Assembly: GCA_029721435.1 (NCBI GenBank)
Contig: CM056583.1
Location: forward strand, 79,178,620 to 79,242,619
DNA from: Gymnothorax reevesii
Lineage: Eukaryota; Chordata; Actinopteri; Anguilliformes; Muraenidae
Direction: 5' to 3'
DNA length: 64,000 nt
In this document: positions 50,746-62,704 of the stretch, piece after piece
How positions within the stretch are numbered: position 1 is the first letter of the stretch
Layout of the letters: each line of letters starts with the position of its first letter
Notes under the pieces: model-generated
Told to the model about the DNA's origin: nothing
The model's input: the letters and a program-made list of their open reading frames with translations, nothing else
Database searches by the model: none
Program-made: the position numbers and the translations under genes

Positions 50746-53700
50746 ACTTTATCCAGGCATTCACAGCTTCCGTTTTGGGTGATGGTCATCATGGGCAGAA
50801 ATGGGAGCAAGCAAACAAATGTAAATTTTAAAATATGACATCTTTTTTACTCCTGGATAAGCAAAGCTTATCGAAGGAGGGATGTGATGAGACTCGAGCA
50901 GCACTCACTAATCAATTTGCCTTTAGTAGGACCAGGGGTGGAAAGATAAATATGATCTTTGCATGGATGACTGGTCCCTAATTCACAAACAGCTTATCCA
51001 GGAGTTACCAATTGTGCCACTTGGATTAAACATTGACTCGGTGTTCCCATAGAGTTTAAATGTTCTTTAGTCAGTGTCTGCATATTTCCTGCTGTTTTAT
51101 TTTTCCTGCATGGCATACAGTATGGTGAAGAATCCATCGGGGGATCTAGCAACAATGCTGTTTTTCACTGTTCACCACGCAATAACTTTTCTCCACAGTA
51201 TGTTTATTTGAGGCTAACAGACCGAATCTTGCGGCTGAGCAAATTCTAGATGGCTAAATACATGGTTTATAGACCATACTCCACCATTTCTCTTGCAAAC
51301 GGATGGATGACCCTCTACACTCCCAGTTTCGCTATAGCTAATATCTTCTAAAAAAAAAAAAAAAAGATTAGTAATCAGCATACTCTCAACAATTAAAATG
51401 TTAACGTGCGCTAACGTGATCCCTCTTATTCACAGTTCAACAGGAGTTATAATACTGGCCTTATCTTACTCTGGCACAATATCTAGGGATAATTTTCCTC
51501 TCGTCTCAGTATTGCTTGTGCTTCTTTCACGTCTTTGTCAATAGATGATTCAACCGACTCCCACATAGATCACAATCACTCAGTTGCGTGACCGTGACCA
51601 CAGAGCACGATCAACACACTTTGTCCTCAGTTCTATCTCTCCCTCACTCTCTGTCCTTCACTCTCTTTATTGTTCTTTCTCACTTCATCTCTCTATTTCT
51701 TTAGTTCTCTGTCTTTCTGTTATTATCATTCCCTTCAACCAGACCAGTAGAGCGAGAGAAGGCAGAACTGCACACTACACACCCGCCACAGTATTTACAT
51801 TTGTTTAACGATCACGGCAATAGCAGGATGTACAACTGTAACTGCTGACTTGCTGCCAAAGCCTGGTCAACATACAGCTTTGACAATAGGGACCCATCAA
51901 ACACTGCTATCGCTGCCACAAAAATTAAATAGAACATTTGAAAACAGCTCATTGACGAGGACTCCAGACAGTCATTCCCTGTCCTCGAACAGCAAAAATC
52001 TTCAGTTGTATGTGCCCATACCGAGCCAAATTAACATTTACAAAGTCTAGTTGAGAGCATTCCTGCCAGGATTGAATAAAATAAACACTGTCAGATTTGA
52101 TTTAACTCTGAACACCGTACAGTGTAAGCAGACCCACACTGGCGTGAGAAACCTGCGGCCTGATACTGTTACAGTGTTTGGGGTTTTATTCAATCAGCAG
52201 AATATAGTTTCACACATAAATCCTCCAGTCTTGTTGGACAGGAAATGCAATCTGAGAAATTAGCTGTGTTTTATACAGTATCTCTCCTTAGGAGATGTTT
52301 ATGGGTGTGGCACGGGTGGGACTCTCAGCATTGTCATATTTTGTGGCGGAAATGAAAATAGCCAAATGAGAGCAAGCACAAACAATCACTATCCCAGTCC
52401 CAATGCCTGCAACTTGCAGCAACAGAATAATTGGTTTCTCATGAACTGCTTTGAAATATTGGCATGGGATATTACTGCTATCCAAGGTGAAACACCCTTG
52501 TGGCGATCATTCAGGTACAATGTGCTAACCAATTACCTTGCTCAGAGAAGGTACAGGTATAATTCTGCACCAGAGTAATATGCTTTGCTGACCCAATTGC
52601 ATATGTTTTATCACAGAAAAACACGCTTGAACACGGATGATAAGGCCCTATCGGCAACCCCCCGCTTTTAAGCTGGCACTCAGATATAACCATGGTTTAA
52701 CTGCAGTCCCACTCCCTGCAGGCAATTGATTTGCTGTAAAAGAAAAAGATATACCTTGCCGCTCTTGTGTATATTCTGCAATAAATTACAGCTGCAGTAC
52801 TAATCACTTTTGGCAAGAAATCTTGATGGAACGATATATTTTTCCATTTACTGGTATGTCTTGCTGGACATAGCTGCAGTGAGCAGGCTAAAAACTTGTC
52901 CATACCGATGCAATATGATTGTTGTATGGGTTTTGTCGGCAGGCCGGGCAGTGGTTTTGTGTTTCACAGAAACAGAATAACATCTGCAGGTACGGCAAGG
53001 GGGGGCTCCTCTTTGGCAGGGCGGTAAACTTTCAAACTACCTTTTTTAACCATTCTCTCTGTATTGAAAAGGGCCCCTTAAACCATTAATCTGTTCACTG
53101 TTTTTCCAGAGTTTTCATAATGACTAGATTCCAGTGCCTGCAAAGGGCTTTCAGTCTTTTCATTTTCTCTCTATTCACTGATTCTTTTACTTTTTTTTGT
53201 GAGCAAGCTGAGAATTCTCACACTGTCCCATAATGCTCAGTGACATAAGGGGAATGTGTGAAATGCATCACTCACTAGTGCTTACTCAAACAAAACCAAA
53301 ACCAGAGGAAAGAAATTGAGAGAGAAAGAAAAAAAGTTCCTCTCCTGCCTCTAATTTTCAGCCACAAGGCACCTTCCCCTCTCTGTGGTGAACTCATTCA
53401 CCTCCGCAAAGATCAGGGCCCCATAATGTGCATTTGCATTGTGGGGGTGAAAGCTTCAACTCAGTCCATCTGCAGGCACCATATAGAGACACACAATCAA
53501 CAAGCATTGCACTACAGTAGTTGCACATATACAATGTAGTGGCAACTTCGCAAAATGCAAGTGTGCAGTCATGCAATGTGCAATAATGTTTGAATGTGGC
53601 TCCTTAATAATGCAGTTCCAAACTACAGTTGTTGGGAAACTGCCCTGATCTTGTTCAGAATACTTTTGCCTGATATTTCTTGAGCATATATCATTTCCGC

Positions 53701-56700
53701 ATGCCCTGTGGCTATAAGCGAGAGAACACAAGCCACATTACTGCACGGCGCCCCAACTATACAGGGGGCCCCTGTGACTGGACCAGTTCTTTTCATCTTA
53801 GAAAAAACATGGCCCTGTTTTTCATGGTTTTGCCTAGATAAAGAATGTCCATACTGGTTGTTGAAGATAATAAAGCACACCATCAGAATGCTTATGATAT
53901 TTATTAAACTTTACAGCACAGATCACAGCGCATTTGAGCAAAAGGGTTTGTGATAACAAGGCCGTTCCGTATCAAGCCTTGCCATGTTACAGAAAGTGAA
54001 GACCAAGCCTGGTCTTGAGTACCTTATGGAATCTACTCTTCTGGAATTTATCTTTAAATTCTTTAACTCTGCCAATCCCATATGTGGGTTCACCAAATAC
54101 AACTGCTTTATTGAAACCCGCAGAACTTTATGCTTTAGTGAAATTCGAGCGGAGATTAAGTCTTCCAAAGATCCAAGAGATATGTCTAACTGAATTACAG
54201 AGAAATATGCGTAAAATGATGGACAAGATCTAGATATTTTCCATATAACGTAATGCTGCGGCCATGAGAAAATGGTGTCCTGGGTTTGAAGATTTCAGTG
54301 AAAATAAGTGTGATGTAGATGCAGTATGAAGCTCTGCAACCAACAAATGCAGATTATGTGAATGACAATGTCCTACAATATGGAAAAAAATGCTTTTTCT
54401 AACTTTCAACTGAGTCAACTGGAAATGCAAGCAGAAAATCATAATCTAAAGGGTTGAGTAGCTTCTGCTCAGTACTTTGCTGCCACAAAGGAAGCTGCAG
54501 TTGACTTTATGGTTTTAGTAATCGTTATGTTCCCCTTAAAATCTGCATGTACTCTATATTACACCTCAGAATTTAGCATTTTAGTGAGCAGAAGTGCATT
54601 TGATGATGCGGTGTCGCATTTTGTTTTCGAGAAAACACCAATAAAATAATGGCTTGTGGCGGAGAAATTTTACTACCTTATCTAAACTAAGTAGGCAGTG
54701 AGCTGTAGGAGCCATGGCTCAACTTGTAAATTGCCATCTACATCCATTTTTATATTAAAAAAAGGTTTATCGCTGTGGATAATGGAACCAATAAAACAGG
54801 TAGGGTTAGTCAGGAGATATATCACTAAATCTCCTGGGTTGCAAGTTTAAATGAAAACTATTAAGCATTTGGATAAATTTAAGTTGTTCCACTTGCCCAA
54901 TACTTGCTCACCTTGTATATCTTAGACATTTGGAACAGGGCAATCCACACAAAATGATGAAGTCTACCTTCTTCAGTAAAGTCTCTCAGTGTGGAAATAT
55001 CTTCAATGCAAATGAACCCAGCATGATTGCACTGGTTCTCCCAGCAAAACATCCCCTCTTTTGTGATGCTCTCACTTTCGGCCCTTGGATCAAAAATGCA
55101 GAAAAGTGAATCATGAAATGCTTAATCTTTCCCATTACCGGTGAGATAATTTGGCCGGACAGGCACACAATGTAATAATGGTGAATTTTAATTAAGTTGC
55201 TTGCTGGTTGGTTGCAGCTACCCCCAGGTTCTTATTGCATGACTGACAGCGTTTTCAGGAGTTCTCTGAAGGGCGCTTGAGGTTGTTGACATCCACTGAG
55301 AAGAATTAATGTAGGCTGTGGATGGAGGCCCCCCACATATCAATGGGACTGAAAAGCAAAAGTATGGCATTCAGGCTTAGCTGTAAGGGGGCACACAATA
55401 GACACAGGGCTATAAATTCTGCCTCACTCCCTACTTGAAAGGCTTCTTTGAGTGGCGACAGACTGGCTGGGGTTGGCTAATCTCCCTGTGCCTGGTGCGG
55501 TGCCCGCGGAGATCTCTGACAGGCGAAGAGAGGGATAGGCTTCACCATATCGATTGACAACACGAACCAGCACTAGCAAAGCGCTGGCAAACTGCAGAGC
55601 CGGGTCAATAATGTTTGTGTTTTGAATCTGTCAACTGTGCGCAAATGATCTCGTGAGAAAATGGTGCGGTTTTGTATACTGTCATGAATACAGAGGGCAT
55701 CTCAGGCAGCCTTCCCACCCTACACTTCAGTGCCACACATGTAATGGTGCTCATGGCCATCAACCCATTCGGTAATCGGTTATTTAGCTACTTTGGCTTT
55801 TTGCCTCTGTACTTTCGCTACTGCTCACTGTACTTTTGCTACCACGTCCAAGTTTGTTCACCACTATAATCAAACAAAGATCAGATTAAAGATCGCTGAG
55901 TATTTCTTGGAAGTTAATCGATCGCTACACATAACCTTTGTTTCATTGTCCGTATTGAGTCAGAACCCAAAAAAATTCTCAGTTGTAATACGAATGGTTT
56001 TTATAAAATTTTACCACTGATTCTGAAGAAATAGTTTTGTTCTTACCTGCATTTATCTTTGGTAGCGAACGGACCTGGACTTAGTTGTGAAAGAACAGTG
56101 TGCATTAGCAAAAGTACAGTAGCGAAACCTCTATAAACCACCCATTCCCTCCAGAGATCCACTTCAGTGGGTCGAAAAATGAAAAACTTTTTTTGATTTA
56201 CATATACTTTTGTTACTATGATTACAAACAGGTGTGTTAAGTGACATTTTTGAACGTGTTACTATTCAGGATCTATACCATACAGTATATGCTTTTGGCT
56301 ACTTTAAACTTAGCCCAGAGGTGTTCTGCTCAATTCATTGCAACTAGTGAAATATGTGGTTTTTACGGAACCTGATCACATAGGCTGCCCCTCTCCCCGT
56401 CGCCAGCTCATGATTTGTTCCTTCTTGGACTGTTGTCAGTAGGTACTCGCATCTACTAACAGATAGCATCCCAATTTACCCTTATCAAAGTTGCTCAGGT
56501 CCCATTTCTTCCACATCCAACATGTCGACTATGAGCACTGACTGTTCATTTATCATCCAAGGTCCATCTGCAGACCTTCAAATGCACCATTACGAGATAA
56601 TAAAAGTTTGTTTCATCTGAGAGTAGTTTTAGTGTCGTATTACAAATTATGCATTTAAAACATTTTTGTTTATCCATTTGACACAATTTTTGTGTAAATA

Positions 56701-58584
56701 TAATTTCCACTCTGAATAAGCTGAAATTGACTCAACATGCGTTGTCCCAAAGCGCACACATTACTGCGAAAAAAGCCAGACCAAAACACCAAACAACACG
56801 AGTCTCTTACTGCTGTAATACAATCTCTCCCTTAAGACGGGCAGTAATGGAGTTCAGCGCCCAGCCTGTGTACAATATTACACTGGATCAATAAGTGAGT
56901 TAGCACTGGATGAAACATTATGAGTGCTGCAAGCCGATCTGGGCAAAGTACGTTACGCATTTGGATGACCTCATATCCCACAAGGAAACCCAGTGATAGC
57001 AATTATTCAATTTGGGTCTTTAAAAAGTACATAAAACAACAAATACACAGGCTCACTCAGTCACTCACTCACTCACATAACTATTGCCCTCTAAATATTC
57101 AGCGTGGGATGAAACTGTCGAGGATTTAGTGTATAGAAAACTGGATAGGGCAGCACACAGGCACGACTGAGGTTAATTTATTCCAATGGCAGATGTTCAG
57201 TTGTCAGCCTAGTCTTTTGTTCAACAGATGACCATAAATATTTTCAAATCATTTAATGGATGTGTGTCAGGTCGACATTGTTGTATGATTAATTAAAATG
57301 GCCGCTATAGTCATGCTTAATTCCACTGTATGCATGTGTGCATTTGGGCTCATTAACATCTCCTTTTGAATACTGATCATTAAAATATCCTCACATGTCA
57401 TTAGAATGATTGGATGTTTCATTTCGTCGGATTAAAGGAAATAGCAGCCCATGTGGATGGGATTAAGGCATAATTTGGCCTCTGCGGTAGACAAAGTGGA
57501 TAATTATGGAAATTTGATTGGTTTGAAAGCAACGCTGAAACTATTCTCTATCCTCATTGAAGGAAAAATGCTGCTCATTGTTCAAAAGAATGTATTGTTA
57601 AATATGCTGAATTTTACTGTGCAAAGACTGATGAATATACTTCCTGTATGGGTTTTTGTACCAAGAAACGAGGAAACATCCTGAACTTGAATTATTTGTC
57701 TTTGTACCATAAGCCGATAGACAGTTATTTTATGGTGCTTTTTTGGCTTAATTACCCCACCTAACAGGATATTCTATACCCTTAGGGAGAATTCCAAAGC
57801 TACAGAATACGAAGTGGTTCATTGGCTAACAACATTACAGGGATCTTAAAAAAGGAAATTGAGATTCATTTAGATTAATAGCGGCCCTGGCTGATCTGAA
57901 GTCCTTTGGGTTTATAAAGTTTGATTCTACAAGAGTATGATCCTATTAAAGAGGTGGTGCAATGGTGCTTTACCTCATTTAGTTTTGGAGCATCTATTGT
58001 GCGACTGTAACTGTGATGAGGAAATGCTTTTGATAGATTAACCCAGTGTGAAAATTTTGACAAAATTAGATGACAATCTTTAGATTCTGCATTCAGCCTA
58101 TGGATAAACAGTGATGAGAACATTTTGACAACATCAACCAAGCAATTCAAGATTAGTATGCCACTCAGACCACAAAATCTTCCCAAAATGCATTTGACTG
58201 GAGTAGGATGCCAGCAAATGTTAAGTTAAATAGCAAGGACCAAAAACCAGTCACACAAAAATATTTTTACCCTGAAGAGATTGTGTTTCCTTTGATAGTA
58301 TGCATCTTCACAACAATTAGCTGAACTATTGGTCGAGGTGTGAGCCATGTGATGACGCACTTTACCTATTTTATACTCGACAAAGTACTCTCTGATTATG
58401 TCATTTTCTGTGGTCTTAACGCAAGCATCAAGTAAAACTGCTGTAAATGTGAGCATAAAAAGTGCTTGAGTAAGATTCAGAACCAACCGGTTACTGAGAG
58501 TGATTGCCAAATTGCTGATTGGCTAAATGAATAGGCGACTTATTTTGCTGGATGCAGCTGCAACTTCTGTGATACGCTCCGAGA
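50746..58584. other. Upstream intergenic sequence, gene-desert-like
   Basis: No gene is recognised across 7.8 kb. It contains a possible small element at 50849-51005 (14-base inverted ends), inverted 22-base blocks near 55813 and 56127, a CT-rich stretch near 51640-51720, and two unique blocks (about 55200-55610 and 57190-57560) that look more like regulatory sequence than repeats. Confidence 0.5.
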
Positions 58585-59072
58585 GAGAGAGAGATACAAT
58601 CTATTTTCCACTAGAAGAGGTAGGTTTCTAGGCTGCGCTTGAAGGTGCTCAAGGACTCTGACATTCTGACCTTGACGGGAAGATCATTCCACCAATGGGG
58701 AGCCAGGACAGACAGCAGTCTTGAGTAGGATGAGCGGGAGTGAAGGGGAGGTGGAGCCAAGCGACCAGAAGTGGCAGAGCGGACTGATCTAGTAGGTGTC
58801 TATAGTCTAACCAGTTTCTGGATGTATGCTGGAGCTGTTCATTTGACGGCCTGATAAGCCAGCACCAATGTCTTGAACTTGATGTGAGTGCAATAGGCAG
58901 CCAGTGAGGGTTTGTCAGCAGGGGGGTGACATGGGAGTGTGGAGGGAGGCTGTGGATGAGGCGAGCAGCAGCGTTCTGTATGAGCTGCGGGGGTCTGATG
59001 GCAAAAGCTGGGATGCCGGCGAGGAGGGAGTTGCAGTAGTCCAGGCAGGAGAGGATCAACGCTTGGACCCGG
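58585..59072 (-). mobile_element. 3' end of an L2/CR1-like LINE, 5'-truncated
   Basis: The minus strand encodes the C-terminal part of a reverse transcriptase: RVQALILSCLDYCNSLLAG, then IQNAAARLIHSLP, HVTPLLTNPHWLPI and, after frame shifts, SESLSTFKRSLETYLF and a stop. This order is the signature of L2/CR1/Rex1-type non-LTR elements. Frameshifts and 5' truncation make it dead. It abuts the Tc1 relic at 59073. Confidence 0.88.
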
Positions 59073-59547
59073 AGCTGAAATGGACTGTCGCAAACTGGAA
59101 AGCTGTGCTATCGTCTGACGAATCCATCTTAAAAACTTTGCTTTTGGAAATAATTGACATCATCTTCTCAAGGCCAAAGAGGGAAAGGACCATCCCAAGT
59201 GTTTTCAGCAATATGTTCCAAAGCCTGTCTTGGGCTGCATTTGTGTCCTAGTCATTGTAAACTTACATTGTGTCTGAAGGCACGATAAACATAAAAGGGC
59301 AAGGACAAATTTTGGTACAATAAATGCCTGATGTCATCTTTATCTGGGATGCCCTGCTTGTTCCTGTGTGATAAAGCCAAGCCACACTCTGCAGCATGGC
59401 TTGCTAGTGGCACAGTGTAGGTACTAGTCTGGCCTGCCAGGAGTCCTGACCTGTCTCCCATTTAAAATGTGAGGCAGAGTAAAAAGCACAACATACAACA
59501 ATGACAACCCTGGATTGATGACTAACTGAAGTCCCATATCAGGCATG
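59073..59547 (+). mobile_element. Internal fragment of another Tc1-like transposase
   Basis: The plus strand reads KWTVANWKAVLSSDES, the Tc1 W-VL-SDES block with a catalytic aspartate. Further on, in other frames, it gives matches to the AKPH segment (GATAAAGCCAAGCCACA) and the SPDLSPIENVW segment (CCTGACCTGTCTCCCATT). The ends are missing. It is a different Tc1 family from the copies at 1216 and 47001. Confidence 0.8.
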
Positions 59548-60612
59548 ATGAATTAAATTGATGAGTTAGAGCATTACTTATTTAGTCTTTATATGTTCTT
59601 CCTGTGCATACAGGTTAAAAAAGATTTTAAAATTACTGGTTGCTGTTTTCATTCACATTTTACTCATTGCCACTCTTCTGCAATCTAAGTTGTATATTGT
59701 ATTGCGCAGATTGCAGCTCCCACAACAAAACTCTAGCAAGAAAAGCAAGAAACGTGATGCCACTTATATTGACATCATATCATATTTCTAGCCATATGCT
59801 ACACTAGCAATTACCACCATGAGCATTTACTGTATTCGAATATAATCAAATAGAGGGTAATGTTTCAATCAATACACAGACATTACAAATCTTTTAAACC
59901 TTTGTGGTAATCAAAACTCACTATTTTTTGACTGAATTTGTGAATGTCATTGTTATTTAAAAAGCATCATTTTTAATTGTGTTATTATTTAGCATGGATG
60001 AAGGAGCACAATCCAAAAAATATGTACATCAATTATGTAATTTCTTTCTTTTGGCTCAGGTCACAAAGGTGCTGGAGCCTGGTACCCATTGGATGAAGGG
60101 CAGGAATAATCCATGGCAGTTTGCCAATCCATTGCTGAGCGCACAGTCACTGCTTTTGTTCACTTCTACATAACACCAACAGAGGGAAAACATGCCGACC
60201 CAACAGAGACAGACCCCAAGCCAGATTCAAACCTTCAGCCTTTGTGCAGTGAAGCAAAAGTTCTGGCAACTTCACCACCTTACCATTGAAAAAACAATTA
60301 TGGCACATGACAGAGAATATATTTGATCTCATATGGAGGCAAACTGCTACCTGTAATATCAATGCTAAGCATCTTGGGGTACGGCCATGTATGGAGCAAT
60401 AATGATAGGAGGCATTGCAGGTATCATGTGACTTGTTAGGGGTTAGCTGTAGTTTTCAACTTTGATTTCAGTTCAGATTTTATTTGTATTAGAAGCTCTT
60501 TAGTGCAAGAGCTGTGAATGGCATGGTCAAAAAAATAACAGTGACTGCGGTCACTGTTGGCCAGAGATAATGACTTGTATGTGCAAGATAAGCTTATTGG
60601 ACAAGATTGTGG

Positions 60613-60632
60613 AAATAAATAAATAAATAAAT
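60613..60632. repeat. (AAAT)n microsatellite
   Basis: About five AAAT units. Confidence 0.85.
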
Positions 60633-61705
60633 CCTGCCATCTATGGGGCGCAGCATGTCTATACTTTTAAAGTAGGACTTTTTCTAGCCTGAACTAAATT
60701 AATGAAAGTCTTGGCTTTATTTGGCGATTTGATGTTGACAGGGCAGAGGAGCAGAGACTATTTAAATGTCTTTTCTAATATGGCTTCTTTTTGAGGTGCT
60801 GCTGCCCAATCAAGTGGGAGTGGTCTCAGAATGAACTTGCACTCCAAGGTTTATGACTATTGGACCAAAAATTTAGGAGATGAGCATACTTCATGTTACC
60901 ATACGAACGCCACAAACATTTTGCGCATGTGGCGGCCACCATCTTTTGAATTTCAGAAACATTTCCTTGACTTTGGATATTAAGCGTCCACCGAAGAGGA
61001 CGGAGCAAGTTTGATTCATGCTGGTCAAATGGACTTGGAGGAATCAGAAAATTCTAAATGGCCAAAAATCTTGTCTGGCGCAAAAGAAAATGGACCCTGA
61101 GCTGAATCATATGACATCAAGCATATGATTACAGGACCAACTTAAAAGCACTAATAATTACGATAGGATGCACAAGCACTTGGCACCCTAAGGAAATTAA
61201 AGATTTGTTCTTAAGAGTCTCATGTTGGTTTTTTTGTGTGAATTTCCTTTGAGTGAAAGTAAGGATAATTTTAAAATAATTAAAGGTTAGTGAATGAGGC
61301 CCATTCAGTTCACTAATCAGTATACTGTGTTAATGGATTTGGGGTACAGCGGCCATGCAATCAAGGCTTACATTTAAAAAGATAACTTCTCCATTATTCC
61401 ACTCAAGGACCAATCTTTTTCGCCGTGACCAATTTCGTTTACGTCTTTGAGCAATCAAGCAGTGCTTTCAATTCAGTGCTTCTGAAGTGTCAACTGATTA
61501 GGCTCTTATTGTTTATCACAATTCCACTCTCCTTGAATGACTTTAGATTATATCTCCATTATTCTCACTGATGGACAAGTGGAATGTAAAACTGATGTCA
61601 TATTGTTCATTCAAGTTCTTAGGAGACAAGGAATGCTTCCTATTGGGCCATATTACACTAAGGTGTGAAATTATTTTCATATACTAACCACTATGCTGTT
61701 ATATG

Positions 61706-61733
61706 TATAACATAACATAACATAACATATCAT
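61706..61733. repeat. (AACAT)n pentanucleotide repeat
   Basis: About five units of ATAAC/AACAT. Confidence 0.85.
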
Positions 61734-62435
61734 AATAAGGGTGGTCATCCTTTTACAGCAAATAAGGGAAGACTTATTTCTAATATGCCTCGTAATGATA
61801 CAAAAAATTTACCACTACCATTGTGTATCGCAATGTTTTTACCATAATTTTTTCATACTACACATTGCACACAATAAAAATTCAAGGGTATCAGAGAATT
61901 GAGTGTTAAGCCAGAGCTTTTTTTATTTTCAAAACACAAATGGGTCGTAGCCTGTGGAGCTAGTTCATGCAGACAACTTGAGACATTCCCTCATTCTCAT
62001 AAATACGCACATATCTACCATAGCTCTGCCCTATGTAAGGCAGGCGATTAAAGCTGCTCTCCCACTCCTCCATGCAGCAAAATTGCCTTTGTAGCATTAC
62101 TCCTTGCTGTAAGTTAGTGTTGCCTGTTGTTGCATCACTCCCTGCTGCAAGACTACAGGGTGTGTCAGAACGGGAGTCTAGATGGCAAAATGATATTACG
62201 TATTTATGTGCGCTGGCATTAACTATTTACATGTTAGTTGGATGACAGAAGAAAACATTTTAAGCCTGCGTTCTGAGGACACGCAGTCAAATTGTCCTCC
62301 CATAAAGGTGAGCAATATCTTCCTGAAGTGGAAACAATGATTAAACAGCTCCATTATCTTAACTGAAGCTTGGCCAAAGTAATAACTTCACAAACTCAGA
62401 GGATACACAGGGGGAAAAAAGTTAAGTTAAAAGTA

Positions 62436-62704
62436 ACACTGCAAAAAGTGATTTTCAAGAAAGGGAAATTTACTTATTTTAAGACTTAAAACACTTATTG
62501 CTATCACCATTTTCTTAGGAAGACAATAAATTTTTCCTTGATTTGAGTTATTTTGACTATCTTGCCAATGTCAACCCCATAGTCAAAATTACCTAAAATC
62601 AAGGACAAATGTCTTGTCTTACTAAGAAAATGGTGATAGAAATAAGTGTTTAAGTCTTAAAATAAGCAAATTTCCCCTTTCTTGAAAATCACTTTTTGTA
62701 GTGT
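62436..62704. mobile_element. Palindromic MITE (ACACTGCAAAAAGTG termini)
   Basis: The ends are ACACTGCAAAAAGTG and CACTTTTTGTAGTGT. The arms continue inward through GATTTTCAAGAAAG, TTATTTTAAGACTTAA, CACTTATT and CACCATTTTCTTA, so almost the whole 269 bp folds on itself. Similar elements are abundant in fish genomes. The superfamily is uncertain. Confidence 0.85.

Larger units (their letters stand above)
59548..62435. other. Upstream intergenic sequence
   Basis: AT-rich with no gene. It contains small AAAT (60613-60632) and AACAT (61706-61733) repeats, and a unique block at about 61300-61570. Confidence 0.5.
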
